The notes below the pieces were generated by a model. That model saw only the letters and a program-made list of their open reading frames with translations, was not told the origin of the DNA and made no database searches. From Helianthus annuus (taxonomy: Eukaryota > Streptophyta > Magnoliopsida > Asterales > Asteraceae), in contig NC_035438.2 of assembly GCF_002127325.2 (NCBI RefSeq), positions 147,697,937-147,761,936 on the forward strand: 64,000 bases of DNA, given 5' to 3'. Positions within the stretch are counted from its first letter, which is position 1. Each line of letters starts with the position of its first letter. The position numbers and the translations under genes were made by a program. Positions 44,935 through 57,200 of this stretch are shown here, in pieces.

Positions 44935-45660
44935 GATATTCTTCAGAAACGAAAATGAACGGACGAAGTCATTTTCAACAGATGCTTCCTCAGAAACGGA
45001 AATGAAAAGGATAACCAAACGGATATTCATTTCCTTCAACGGATATTCTTCAGAAGCGAAAATGAATGGATAATCCAATTTCCTCAACGAATTCTTCATC
45101 AGAACGGAAATGAAGGATTAACAAACGGATATTCATTTCCATCAACGGATATTCTTCAGAAGCGAAAAATGAATGGATGATCCATTTTCCTCAACGGATT
45201 CTTCATCAGAACGGAAATGAAGGATTAAACAAACGGATATTCATTTCCATCAACGGATATTCTTCAAAAGCGAAAATGAATGGATAATCCATTTTCCTCA
45301 ACGGATTCTTCATCAAAACGGAAATGAAGGATTAAACAAACGGATATTCATTTCCATCAACGGATATTCTTCAGAAGAGAAAATGAATGGATGATCCATT
45401 TTCCTCAACGGATTCTTCATCAGAACGGAAATGAAGGATTAAACAAACGGATATTCATTTCCATCAACGGATATTCTTCAGAAGCGAAAATGAATGGATG
45501 ATCCATTTTCCTCAACGGATTCTTCATCAGAACGGAAATGAAGGATTAAACAAACGGATATTCATTTCCATCAACGGATATTCTTTCAGAAGTGAAAAAT
45601 GAATAGCTAGTTCATTTTTCTTCAACGGATGCTTCATCAGAATTGGAAATGAACAGGGTT
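44935..45660. repeat. 107-bp minisatellite inside element C
   Basis: About six units of roughly 107 bp cover nearly the whole stretch. Each holds ACGGATATTCTTCAGAAGCG, AATGAATGGATGATCCATTT, ACGGATTCTTCATCAGAACG and AACGGATATTCATTTCCATC, so the unit itself is built from older 25-30 bp sub-repeats sharing ACGGAT and TTC. The first unit is more diverged and the last two are nearly identical. Each unit includes the palindrome ATGGATGATCCAT or a variant. It lies between the polypurine tract and the former pol region. No ORF spans it. Confidence 0.92.
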
Positions 45661-46422
45661 CACTCAAGGCTCATGACAAAACTCGATGTGGTTTCTGTGC
45701 ACTAAATTCCATAATTATGTAGGCCTCCATAATTACGTAATTCCTTGCACAGTCCGCACAGTTTGTTTTGTGATGTGAAAGGGATTGAATTACAACAAGC
45801 TTGAGACATCATTGATTGGGTTAACATATAAACACATAGGAACATAAATGTTTCTCTTGGATTATTATCTTGTTATTGGTTACTATTAACTTGACGTTGA
45901 TTTGAACATGGGTATTTAAGGTATACCAGGAACCTAGTCGATGGGCCTCAACGTCCTGAAGCATCTTATCTGAAAAGATAGAATGATCCTCCAAAAATCG
46001 ACTTTTGATTACTAGGGATCACTATATTCGAATTAAGGTATACAATAATTAAGGACTTACGGAAATACCCTTAGGTATCCTATCAAGGATTGGGTATTCG
46101 TCCAGAGTTGTAACTTGCGCCTTGTACTTTGTTTCCTTGGAGGAAAACAGGTACTTAGGATTGTCGTGGAAAACGCAAGAGATCATGAAATGGAAGAAAT
46201 TTGGGGGTAGGTCTGTTCTTCAAGGAATGCGACTCCTTGATTGTCGGTGTTGTAGGGGATATGTTGTTTATACATGCAACCATAACAATATATTGCGATG
46301 TAAAATAAAAAGCTTTATTTATAAACAACAACAACTGTTTCTTAGACCTTGACAACAAAAGAAAATAATATAAAAAGATTGATTATTTCCAAACAGTGTT
46401 TTCTTTTCTGTCGGTCAGATGC
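45661..46422 (-). other. Non-coding remnant between minisatellite and gag in element C
   Basis: It occupies the place where pol would be. A segment around 45690-45790 (CATAATTATGTAGGCC, CCATAATTACGTAATTCC) is shared with element H at about 63170-63240, so it is family sequence rather than a new insertion. Short frames at 46122-46358 on both strands show no recognisable protein. Confidence 0.6.
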
Positions 46423-47595
46423 TCATCCCTGCACTGGATTTGCATTAGCAAGCCTTGGGCAATTTCTTCGGAAATGTCCCATCTCGCCACAGTTGAAACA
46501 AGAACCCGGTGGAAAACGACCTTGAGCAGGATTGTTGCCAGCTTGATTTGGTGCAGCTGCAGCTGGGCAAACTCTTGCGCTATGGCCTATGAGTCCACAA
46601 ACTTGGCATGTGCGGCACTTCATACCAGCATGATGATGTAGGCTACATTGGTTGCACAAAGGTGCAGTTCCGTTGTAGGGCTTCCTAGCAGGGGGTTGAG
46701 CTGCTTGGTTGGGAATGGCTTGATCATTGTGAGCAACCACGGCGAAGTTCTAAGAAGCCTTTCGCTTCTTTAACTTCTTGGAGGATTCAGTCTGTTCATC
46801 CCTTGGTTTCGATTCCTCAACCGGTTCCTTGTCACTTTTTCGGAAAAGTTTACCTTTCCTGATTTGAGATTCAGTCAAGGTAGCGGATAGCTCAATGGCA
46901 TGTCTAACTGTAGTGGGATTACTACCAGTCAGAATGTCCTGTACTGAGTCAGGGAGGCCATCGATGTACTTTTCGATTGCCTTATCCAAAGGCGTAACCA
47001 TGTTTGGGCATAACAGACTTAATTCCTCATAACGGTCCGTGTAGGCTCGATGCTCACCGCTGACTTGCTTAAGATCGTCAAATTCCCTTTCCAAGACCCT
47101 GATCTCATGACGAGGACAGAATTCCTTCATCATCAGAGCTCGAAGCTCTTCCCACGTTTGAGCCAGTGCCACATCGGCACCCCTATCTCTCACCACACCG
47201 GTCCACCACGTCAAAGCTCGTTTCTCAAAGACACCAGATGCGAAATCTACCTTTTGCTCGTTTGGACATTGAACATGTCTGAAGGTGCTCTCTAAACTCT
47301 CGAACCACTGCAGAAGTGCAGTCGCTCCTTGGGACCCAGAAAACTTTGATGGCTTAGCTGAGTTGAATGTCTTAAAGGTGCATTGAACATTGTTATTGTT
47401 ATTGTTTGCCTGATTTATCTGGGTGATAAGGTTCGGGAGTACAGCAGCGATTTGCTGAGTGATTAAAGCTGCCAAAGCGGCATCCTGAGCTTGACACGTC
47501 GAGGGGGCATATTCTAAAAGAGCAAAGGAAACATGAGGGAAAAACGAGTGAGATGTTATTGGATATTCAAAACAGAATGTTAAGAATATCAACAA
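46423..47595 (-). pseudogene. gag: gag of element C with one in-frame stop
   Basis: The minus-strand frame from about 47595 carries the gypsy capsid domain (AKPSKFSGSQGATALLQWFESLE, RALTWWTGVVRDRG, TWEELRALMMKEFCPRHE, KAIEKYIDGLPDSVQ), then a Lys-rich stretch. TAG (46750-46752) interrupts, and the same frame continues to LCNQCSLHHHAGMKC, CQVCGLIGHSARVC and CFNCGEMGHFRRNC. It ends at TGA (46423-46425) just after the last knuckle, where relatives continue into protease. The hydrophobic first 25 residues at 47595 are unlike Gag, so the true start is probably further in. It is closely related in layout to the gag of F. Confidence 0.87.
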
Positions 47596-48158
47596 GGCAT
47601 AAGGGTTGTGATCATTTGTTCGTTACTTAAAACAAACAAACGACAATGTGACAAATCAAAGTAAATAGGTCAATATAATGTATCACTGAAGACATGCTCG
47701 CCTATAAGTGAACACTCACCCCAACAGTTCCCAGGTAAGAGTGACTGGTCCGATACTGCGGATTTGTACGAACACTCTAGCCTTAGACAGAAAACTCAGG
47801 GTACAGGCATTCACTCTTCCAGTTCGCACATGTTCACATTATTTAGACCCAAACTTTGACGAGATTTTGAAAACTCAAAAGACACAAAGCCAAGGATGAA
47901 TCAAACCGGAAGGGTTCAAAACCATATAACAGAGGGTTCAAAACCTTATAACAGAAGGTTCAAAACTTAGTAATTAATCATCCAAGAATAGATGATTAAT
48001 TTTCGAAACGGATTCGTTATTATGTTCTCGTTGTTATCACCTAAGGATAGGTGACGGTATTGTTTTATGTCTAAACGCAAGTAAACTCGCGTTAGGGTCC
48101 TAGGAAGGTTATAGTCTAGGTCAAAGCATTACTAATAACCTAATTCCCTATAACCATT
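47596..48158 (-). other. Leader of element C
   Basis: This is the untranslated region between the primer site and gag. It includes a threefold repeat of about 22 bp with GGTTCAAAACCTTATAACAGA (47909-47968). No convincing ORF is present. Confidence 0.6.
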
Positions 48159-48171
48159 GGCTCTGATACCA
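48159..48171 (-). other. Primer-binding site of element C (initiator tRNA-Met)
   Basis: Minus-strand TGGTATCAGAGCC lies seven bases inside the 5' LTR (48179). It is intact. Confidence 0.93.
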
Positions 48172-48178
48172 ACTTTTC

Positions 48179-51100
48179 TGTCACACCCCGACCACGTAAA
48201 ACAACAAAATGTGGCGGAAACGTCGGGGAGTGTTGTAACAGAATCATTGTTTCACAACCATGGATTAAACGGTTTTGTTTTATTTCATTATTGAACTAAA
48301 TGTTTTGATACAAATTGGATAAATACAACTATTATCTTTCAAGTTTTAAAGTCGCTAAGGCCTTGTCCATTCCTATGTGAGAGTACACCAATATCATCAT
48401 CAAGCATCATCAACTATTGTACCTGAAACACATGTGAAAATAGGTACGTCAGCATAAAAAATGCCGGCGAGTACATAGATTTTGTATGAGTTTCAGATTC
48501 ATGGCTAGTTTGCATGCTGCAATACTTATTTAAAAACCCTGTTTTGAAAAGTATAGTATTGCGACATAATTAACCAACTCAAATAAAATTGGTTATAATT
48601 TATAAAAAAAAAACTTTGTAGCCATGATTCTTAACCCCAAAACATTTGTTTGATTAAATCCAGATTTGTAAATCGTTTTTGGAATAAAAACTCGAATAGT
48701 ATAATATATTGTTGGAAAAGCCTTGTATTACAACTTTGTTTTGTTTACCATTGACCAAGTGATCTAGATAACGCAACGATATATAATGTGTTAAAAGCAC
48801 TTATATATAGGAAGTACCAGCGGCGTATCCACCATGCTTTTAACACATTACACCCGCCCCGTTACCTAATCACTTCCCTAACCCAACAGTTCAAACAGAT
48901 TTCAAACGGTTCATGTCAATCAACGGTTACAATCGGTTCACATAGTCAAGTAGTCACAAACGGTTCATATAGTCAAGTAGTCACAACGGTTCATATAGTC
49001 AAGTAGTCACAACGGTTCACATAGTCCAACGGTTCATCTAGTCAACGGTTACAAACGGTTCACATAATCAACGGTTACTAATGGTTCACATAGTCAAATG
49101 GTTACAAACGGTTCACATGATCAAATGGTTACAACGGTTCAAATGATCAAATGATTACAACGGTTCAAAATGTAAAACAATGTGTCCATATACTGGATGA
49201 GCATATGCGACAAAATGTAGTATATGGAAATCAATGTGCTAGCATGTTAAGTGAACATACATAGCAAAACATAATGAAATCGTGTACTAATAATGTACTA
49301 ATGAACATAGTAAGTATATTATATAAAAACATGGGAAACATGAAAGTATCAAGTAGGCACATGTGTTCCACTCCAAAACAGTTTGAAAACAGTAAAAGAG
49401 GGGACTATGTACTCACCTGAGGGTGCTTAGAAGTCTTGAACAACAACCAAGCAAAGCTAGAGTGATCAGGGAATCAAACGGCACCCTATATAGGTAACTA
49501 TGTAAATAACCGGACCTAAACCGGGAGATAGGATAGAATGAGGTTCTATAAATCAAATGAGTAATTAAACTCATATGGTATGATTTAATAGACCTTACAT
49601 TCTGATTGGAAAGTCTACCTAAGTGCTTTTGACCCGTTTTGACACATTATGGTAACATAAGCTACTATAAGGCGTCGTTAGCGTAAAACTATGTTCGGAT
49701 GGTTAACTATGTGCTATGCCAAGTCTTACATGCCCAATTATCCCTAAACATGTTACTAAATCAGATTATATGTCAAAAATATGTTCACATAGGCAAAATA
49801 CGGATTTTAGCTTCAAAAGGGCGTTTTGGTCATTTCCTATGGGCATACAAGCTAACTAGCAAATGACTAACCAATCCTATGTGATCATAAGGTATAACCT
49901 CAGTGGTTATTCCCTATGCAACTATGATTACTAACTAAGCTTGGTCGGATCCTAAAGATCGACCAAACGGGTCGGGTTCGGAAGTATAAGCGGTTGTTTA
50001 GACCGCTTAACTTACGACCCTAAACAAGCACAAACTAATAGTGTCGAGTTAGACATGTCAAAACATGTCCAACCTACTGATTTGGTATCAAAACAAAGTG
50101 TTTTGATACCCTAAAGTAGTTCCGAGGCAAAATGCGTGCTAAAACGCATTTTGACCGAAACTTTGACTCGACACTACAACTAGCTAACGTGGTAATCGAA
50201 AGTCAAATTGAACTTTGACTTGACCAATTGATGGTCAAAACCGAAAGTCAAACTGTTGGCCAAACGTTTGACTTTCTGCACTACATAAGGAAAAAACTAT
50301 AAAAAGAATGAAAGAATGCTCACTAAGGGTCCTTGCTATCTTTTCAACAAAGAAGACAAAGTCCCAATGCTTGAGAGAGCTCCCAAGTCAGATGTGAAGA
50401 AGAGAAAGAAGAAATGAGCAAGGAACAAGTGAAATGGAATGGCCTATATATAGTTTTTCGCAACCGTTAGGATCATTTCTTGGAGAAGAGGGCATTATCT
50501 AGGCCATACAATTGTCAAAGAATGATTGGGGGACTTGTTCTCCACACAAACCAGCCCATAGCATGAAAAACCATTGATCAAAACCATTGGAACAAGAGGA
50601 AATGACCAGATTCAGTGTTTCTGCAATTCTGCTGATCTGGGGACTGCTTACGGACCGTAAGCACATGTCCATACGGTCCGTAAGGGACCTGCAGACCAGC
50701 AACTTTCAAAAATGACAATTTAGCCCCTGAACTTGCAAAACTTGCATTTCGGCTCATTTTTGACACGTTTAAGCCTCGTTAACCTCATTTCAAGGCTCTA
50801 AAATGAAGTTAAAGTATAGAGAACTCAAAACATACTCAAAAAAATCTTGGATGTCGGTTCGTTTGGTCGTACGAACGCGTTGTTCGGTTAATTACGACGG
50901 AAGTCGTAACGAACGCAAAAACGGTCCAAATTAAGCGACGAATGGAATTTTATCATGCCAATCACTAAAATAAAAATATTTTAGTGTGTGCAAAAATTTT
51001 GGACGTCCAGATGTGGTTAGAACGTAAGATATGCGAGAAAATGCAAACTTACGCCGTTTTTGACACTTTTAGTCCCTGTAAGATCATATAAGCATGTTTT

Positions 51101-51536
51101 CGCACACCGAACCTATCAAAGCTTATTTATAAGCCATATTTAGGTTATATATGGTATGTTTAACTTATGATCAAGTTCCGGATTGTTCATTACAATACAA
51201 ATCGGCATACTTTTGCAGTTTGTCGAATTTAGTCCCTGTAAGCGAATAAACTTGATTTTGGCATACCAAACCATCCAAAACTTGTTTCTAAGTTATGTAA
51301 AGGTTATTTAAGGTATGTTAAGCCTATGTCACTATTCCAGAGTGTTTGTTGCATTAAACTGGTTATATTTATGCATCAGATCGCGTATAACCTTCCAGAA
51401 AGCGATTTAAAGCCCGAAATCGAACAAGAATTGATATGTGCAAATGATACACATATTTTCACAAATCCCAAATATGAAACACAAAATTTCATTGGTTTGG
51501 CACTTGTTCGACGGTCACAGTGACACAGGTGTCACA
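48179..51536 (-). repeat. 5' LTR of element C
   Basis: This is the partner of 41410-44818, shorter by about 50 bp because a segment with an inverted repeat (ATCACGAAGG...GTGATTAC, 43439-43480) is missing near 50197. It carries the same minisatellite, palindromes and TATA box. Confidence 0.96.
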
Positions 51537-51541
51537 TTTTA

Positions 51542-51918
51542 CTTCGTTTCAGGTGCGGAATAACAAGAAACGAAGGTAGAAACAGCTGATTCTTCACTAA
51601 AACTGCTAATTGTATTGATTAACACACAACTACACGCAGTTCTTCACACCGGCAGCACTTCGGTATGGAATTCAAGGCAATCATATATGATTTCGCTCAT
51701 AGGTGCCTATATATAGGCCTGATGGTTTCGCTCAAAAGTACAAGACCACATAAGCGAAACCCCAGCATTGCCACATAAGCGAAACCTCATGTCCTTAAAA
51801 GCGAAATCATCACTAAACCACATATAATCTCCTATTTTCTCGTAAAACGTGCCCTAATCTATACAATGCAACGAAAGACTCGATACAAGACGAAGTCGAC
51901 AGATGTAGTGCACCAACA
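51542..51918 (-). repeat. 5' LTR of copia 1, second piece
   Basis: It resumes the copia 1 LTR after element C and its TTTTA duplication, with a TATA box at 51706-51717, and ends CACCAACA. It is followed by GAAAT, the copia 1 target duplication. Confidence 0.93.
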
Positions 51919-53249
51919 GAAATGATAGTACATCAGTAGACTATCACAACACGCTAAAGAAATGTAAAGTCAAATACGTGATAAACAATCTCACTGCAGA
52001 TGTGTCAGTAGGTTTTCGCATATTTAGTAGATTGTGACGAGATATAAATCTAAATTTAAACTTGCTTATCTTGTGGGGAACAACGTCTTGGATATATGGG
52101 TAACCCCTAAAATCTCGTTTGAAAAGTCCCTTATTCTGAGATACTAGGTCTTTATACTCAGTGATATCTGGGGTATTATACCGGGACTTCTGCTGAATGG
52201 AAATTCTGACCTTGTCCCCGTATAATACTTTCTACAAAATGCTTGAAATACAGCAAAAGCCCTCAGCAAAAATGATTAAACAATAAAATTGATAATCATT
52301 GTTGTTGAAGAAAAAGATCCTTTAAAGGGGACACACCAAAAGTCGAAGCCGTCATCTCTTTGCGTATACGGAAGTATCGACCTGAGCTCTCACGGCCCTC
52401 GCATTTTTACCCCTTTACAGATATCATCTGTGGTATACTCACCTGTAAGACTAAATATTGGGATCTGGATACGGGAGTATATTCAAGTGGTGGGACACAC
52501 GAATAAGTTTAAGTATCTAAGACACTAATAGTGTATCTCGAAACAGTTGAACTTTGTGTGAAAATTTAAGAGGACAAACATACTGACAATCTAGGTGAAT
52601 TGTTTAGAACTTAAAATGAAATCAAGCTTAACGGTGTTAGTGATTTGTCTCAAAAACTGATATGATCCTCTTGCACGAACTCACAAAAATATTGTCTGTA
52701 AATAGTTTCTTTACTGCATTTACTTTCTTTCAAAAATCGAAAAAGATTTTCGACAACTGGTGTTGAAAAGCTGATTTTCAAAATCTCAAAAGCTAAACAT
52801 GAAGAACAGGATTGGGAGAGAGTGATTGAAGATGTTATGTTTATAAGTGGTTTTCAGAGAACAAATCAGTTTGAATATGTTTTGCAATAGTTTCTAAATT
52901 TTAAAGATTTAATCTTTGAAGAAACTTATGTGTTGGGTAGAGTTTGTGTAGATAACCTGAGCTGGAAGAGAGCCAGGTCACGATCATGGAATGAATCATG
53001 AATGTGTGGTTTCTAGACTACGATCCCAGCAGATTGAAAGGGGGAGTTTGAAGGCAAATTCGAGGAAGCAGTTAGAGCCAGTGCTGATCCTGGAATTGCA
53101 TTTGCACGAGAGAGATTGAAGAGAGAAGGTAGAGTTTGATGATGCTTCAAATGGAGAACATTCGAGAAAGAAGAGTTTGTTTGTGATAAAGACTGATAAA
53201 GACTAAAGGTTGACAACCGAAGACTTGACACTCAAGACTCCGTCAACAT
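51919..53249 (+). other. 3' non-coding region of copia 3, right piece
   Basis: It continues from 34194 after copia 1. It is co-linear with the reverse of copia 1 34635-36170: for example 52131-52195 differs at only two of 65 positions from the complement of 35881-35945, and a CTCTCACGGCCCTCGC block near 52388 recurs near 35680. No pol frame exists. Conservation is stronger here than in much of gag. Confidence 0.75.
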
Positions 53250-53262
53250 CCGAGGGGGAGCT
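53250..53262 (+). other. Polypurine tract of copia 3
   Basis: CCGAGGGGGAGCT lies directly before the 3' LTR; compare the copia 1 tract. It confirms plus orientation. Confidence 0.88.
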
Positions 53263-53743
53263 TGTTGGTGCATCCGTCTCTCGCCTACGTCTTGTATCGA
53301 GTCTAGATTAGAATTAGTGAGAATAGGGCTCGGAATCCTAGAATCATGTTCTAGAAGGTGATTCCGCTCCAAATGACATTGTGTCATTTGGAGCGAAACC
53401 CCTTAGATGTCTGATTCCGCTCGTATAGCTTAGTAGCTAATTCCGCCCGAAACAGTCTAGGTTCTGATTTCGCTCCAATGTATATGTTGATTCCGCTCGT
53501 AATGCGAGGCCTATATATAGGTGTTGTTAGGAGCGAAATCAGATATAGTTCTAGGTTATTGTCATTCCGGTTGCCACGAAGTGCTGCCGAAGTGTTGTCA
53601 GAGCTTGTAATCGATTCAGTGATCAATAATACAACCGTTAAAAGTGAATACGGCTAAGATTGCACCAAAACATTAGTTTCCGCCTCTTGTTTTGGATAAG
53701 AAATCTTCTGATCGACTCATTTAGGGCCGAAAACGATCCTACA
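53263..53743 (+). repeat. 3' LTR of copia 3 (481 bp)
   Basis: It begins TGTTGGTGCATCCGTC and ends CGATCCTACA, matching the reverse of the copia 1 LTR termini. It has a TATA box CCTATATATAGG at 53510-53521 and seven or more GCGRAAY-type motifs between 53363 and 53540. A perfect 14-bp-stem hairpin lies at 53365-53395. Confidence 0.9.
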
Positions 53744-54281
53744 AATTTCGACATACCTTATGATCCCCTTGACTTGGTGATTGTTTATATACTTTCAAAT
53801 CCGAATTTGGCCTTCGATTAATCCTTTAATTTGAAGATTTGGAGGAAACTAGGGTTTCACCCTCTTTTGTCTCCTGGAGATCGATGCACATACACACACT
53901 AAGTGTGTGTTGTGTTAATAATTTTATTAATTAAAATTCTTGTTTCCTTTTTACGGTTTTGGTCCCTCAAGTTTAATTCTAATTATTTGGAGCTACAACT
54001 ACATGTTTTATTACTTATTTACACTTTACTAACTAGGTTAATCACTCCTAGTCAACTTAGTGGGTTTGGGGAAATCATGACCCGTTTCATTTTAAGTTCC
54101 GTTAACTCGAGCCTTTTATGAACTTTATTTCCTCAAAGCTTTTATTCTCTTTTATCTAATATTAGGTTTATTTATTTAAATCCTAATATTTACCGGCTTA
54201 ATCTTTACCACTAACGGCATTTTACCCGTTCTTTAGTATTAACATGGTTTAATTACCAAATCCCGATTTCGGGGTGTTACA
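53744..54281 (-). repeat. LTR fragment of gypsy element G
   Basis: This 538-bp piece ends in CCCGATTTCGGGGTGTTACA, a gypsy LTR terminus, exactly at the break in copia 2 gag. The terminus read on the minus strand (TGTAACACCCCG) looks like a U3 end, so orientation is probably minus. The left side is cut by copia 3. It contains no ORF of note. Confidence 0.6.
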
Positions 54282-57200
54282 TCAATGGTGGAAAATTGAC
54301 ATCATCCATCGGAGGAACTGAATTATCACTTTTAACCTCAACTTGTGGCTCTTCTGATTTTGACGAATCAAAATCATTGCCAGATTTCACATCTGATTTC
54401 TTAACAACCCATGTTTGGTTGTTAAGATTTATCCTTCTTTTGTAAAACCTTTTTGAACTCTCACCAACTTTAAATTTTGAATTTTTGAACACTTTAAACT
54501 GTTCAGTTGGTGGTTCAGTTTTGTCAACAACTTTTTCTTTGAATTTAGAAACAACTTCCTATTTGATGTTGGTTGCTTTTGGACAATTCCAGGCAATGTG
54601 ACCAACTTCTTGACATCGGTAACAGGTTCTTGTTTCCCTTTTCTGATTAGCTCCATTCCTTTCAAACTTTTGTTTATCTGCAAGAAACATTTTGTTTGAT
54701 TGCTTCCAGAATGAGCTCTTAGCTTCTTCCTCTGAACTTGCTCCTGAAACAAATACAGTTTTTGGTTTAAAAGTTTTCTCATTTTTATGATTTTCTAGAA
54801 CAATAAAACCTAATCCCTTCTTTTTGAAATTACAGTTATGATTTGGTTTCTTTTGAAAACCAGAACCAGAACTGTAACCCTCTTTCTTGTTCAATCTTTG
54901 TTGAACTCTTGAAGTGTAATTTTTAGGTTTTTCATTAAGATTTACATCTTTTATTTCAGAAATATTAATTTCTGTTAATTTGAAAACCTTTTTAATCTTT
55001 TCAATTTGAACACTTCTTTTTAGAAATTCTTCATCAGAATATAATTTGTCTGAATCATTCAAAGTATATGCCACTTTGATTGGTTCGTCATACAAATTAG
55101 ATTTTGATAGCAGAAATTCTTTATTGTAAACCCGTTTGACCGATAATTTTGAACTGTTGACCGATGAACTCGAACTTTCAGACTCAGACTTTGACTCTGA
55201 CTCCTAGTCCTTATCCAACACTGATCGACCACTTTCTTTATTAACTCCGACTCATGATCACTGTTAGACGATGTGAATGTGACATCAATGTTGTCTGGTA
55301 AATCATCAGTTGTTTCGGACTTTAACTTTATATTGACAGCCTTTTTAACTTGTTCCTCATTTGGTTTTCTGGGAGAATAACCTTCCCAGATCGGAGGCGG
55401 ACACTTGTTATAACTGACACATTGTTTCTTACCAGTATCCTTTTCTTCAGACTTCTTATCCTCAAAAGCTTCAAAACCTGCAAGAGTTGGATAAATTCTA
55501 TCAATCAAATAATCAGAACTTGAATAACTTTGCAGCAAACGTCTGATTCTTTCCTTTTCTATTTTTTCTGTCTCCAGCTCCTGCTTCAACTTTGCACATT
55601 CTTCAATATAGTGATTGATAGCCTTTTGCTTAGACATCATCACAGCATTCATCATGGTTAAAGCATCTTCTCTTTCTGAATTTATCTTTTGCAAACTACT
55701 CATCATTCTGTTCAATATATCATATGATTCTTTCACATATTTGACATCAAACAATAATTTTTCTATCATCTTGTCAAGCTCACTATACTTCTCATCTTTT
55801 TCTTCACAATGTTTGCAAGGTTCCAAACATTTTAGACAAGGTTTTGTGATTTCAACAATCTTTTCAATTTTGACAATCCTCTCAACTTCAACTACCTTCT
55901 CAGCTTCAACCACCTTCCTTCTCAACTTCAACTATCTTCTCAGCAACTTTAACTTCTTTACTCTGTTCATGCTTCCCTACCTGAACAATATTCTCACATT
56001 TTTTTTTTCTGATCTTTTGCTGCTCATCTCTCCTTTAGCTTCTCCAATCGATCTGCAAAATAAAAGTTAAAACTTTCAGGAGATAATTAAGTTTTTCCAA
56101 TGTTTATTTGTATTTCTTCTTCATCATCACTATTATCAGTTGATGATTGATCAAACTCTTGTGTCTTTTCTGAGCTTTCTTCTGAAGAGACAGACTCTTC
56201 ATCTTGATTTTTCTTATCATTATCAATCATATCCATCCATTCCTTCATCAAATCTGGCTCTTGAATGATTTGAGCAATGAATGCTCCTAAATCGCAACCA
56301 GCCGGAATGTATTTGTCCCAGCTAAAACCTTCTGCAACTTTTTCATCATCTTGATTAACCAGATAAGCTTTCTTCTTTCCATCTTCAATCTGTTTAGCAT
56401 TTGATGATGATGGTTGTTGAGTAATTTGTTGATATATAGCTTTCCGATAATAATCATTATTCCCGAATGAATTCTGAGCTCCACCTGCTTCTCAATTAGT
56501 ACATTCCCTCTTGAAATGTCCTTTTTCCCTGCATCGAAAACAAGTAACTTTAGATTTATCAAAACCTAAAGTAGAAACATTAGTATCACGAAAGTCATCT
56601 CTTCCTGTAATCAATTTAAATTTCTCAGCTCTCCTTAACACACTCGCTAAACACCACTTAATATCCATAAGCTCCATTTCTTCAGCATCGATCTGATCGT
56701 AATCCTCTTTAGTCAACATAGGATTTCCAATCCTTCCTACAACCAAACCCTCATATGATTCTAACACTGTAGCTAGTAATGCCATATGACCTTTAGCGAC
56801 TTCTTCAGAGAAATTTTGACCGTTCTGAAGATGCAACGCGATGTTGCATTGTATCACATAACCATTACCATTGTTTAAGCTTTGAGATTGATAACTTGAG
56901 GTTGAAACATTTGGATTAACATTTGAGTATGAAGAAAATCCACTGTTGCTGCTTGGACTTTGATTAACTGATCCAGAAGAGTTTTCTGCACTGAAAGTTG
57001 TTTGGACCTTCGGACTTGCTTCAACATTCTGAACATTTCCTTTGTAATACATCTTGATGTCTTGTTGACCACTTGGATTGTTCATTCTAGCAATCTTTTG
57101 TTGTTCAAGATCTTGTCCTTCAAGCTTTTCAATGAACTGAGAAATTGTCAACTTATCATATTCTCCAATGTTCTTTAAGATCATCAGATATGTACCCCAT

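Larger units (their letters stand above)
41410..51536 (-). mobile_element. Ty3/gypsy element C, complete ends but pol-less, 10,127 bp
   Basis: It has LTRs at 41410-44818 (3,409 bp) and 48179-51536 (3,358 bp), and a perfect target duplication TTTTA (41405-41409 and 51537-51541) inside the LTR of copia 1. Orientation is minus, from the primer site (48159-48171) and gag. The internal part is only 3.36 kb: polypurine tract, a 107-bp minisatellite, non-coding sequence and a gag with one stop. Protease, RT, RNase H and integrase are missing. I count about 33 substitutions between LTRs (about 1%) plus one indel of about 50 bp near 43450. It must have moved with a partner's enzymes or lost pol after insertion. 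Confidence 0.96.
34195..51918 (-). mobile_element. Complete gag-only copia element (copia 1), interrupted by C
   Basis: This is a minus-strand element with a 424-bp 3' LTR at 34195-34618 and a 5' LTR of 423 bp split by element C (41364-41409 and 51542-51918). A perfect target duplication GAAAT lies on each side (34190-34194 and 51919-51923). Without C it is about 7.6 kb. Internal order on the minus strand is primer site, leader with 11 GCGAAA motifs, gag of about 1,300 codons, 2.3 kb non-coding, polypurine tract. There is no pol gene or remnant. I count about 13 differences between LTRs (about 3%), the oldest of the three complete insertions. Confidence 0.95.
30828..53743 (+). mobile_element. 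Ty1/copia-type gag-only element copia 3, right part
   Basis: This plus-strand element starts mid-gag at 30828, where F is inserted. It has gag to 33548, 3' non-coding sequence (33549-34194, then 51924-53249 after removal of copia 1), a polypurine tract and a 3' LTR (53263-53743). Copia 1 (34195-51918) is inserted in its non-coding part with GAAAT on both sides. No protease, integrase, RT or RNase H is present between gag and LTR. The 5' half is outside the window. Copia 3 itself ends inside an LTR of element G. Confidence 0.8.

Noticed and set aside
44935..45660. CRISPR-like regular repeats
   Set aside because: The whole 107-bp unit is repeated with no unique spacers, inside a plant retrotransposon; no cas genes.
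2538..48171. Possible tRNA gene pieces at the TGGTATCAGAGC sites
   Set aside because: Each lies just inside an LTR and is only 12-14 bp; they are primer-binding sites, not tRNA genes.
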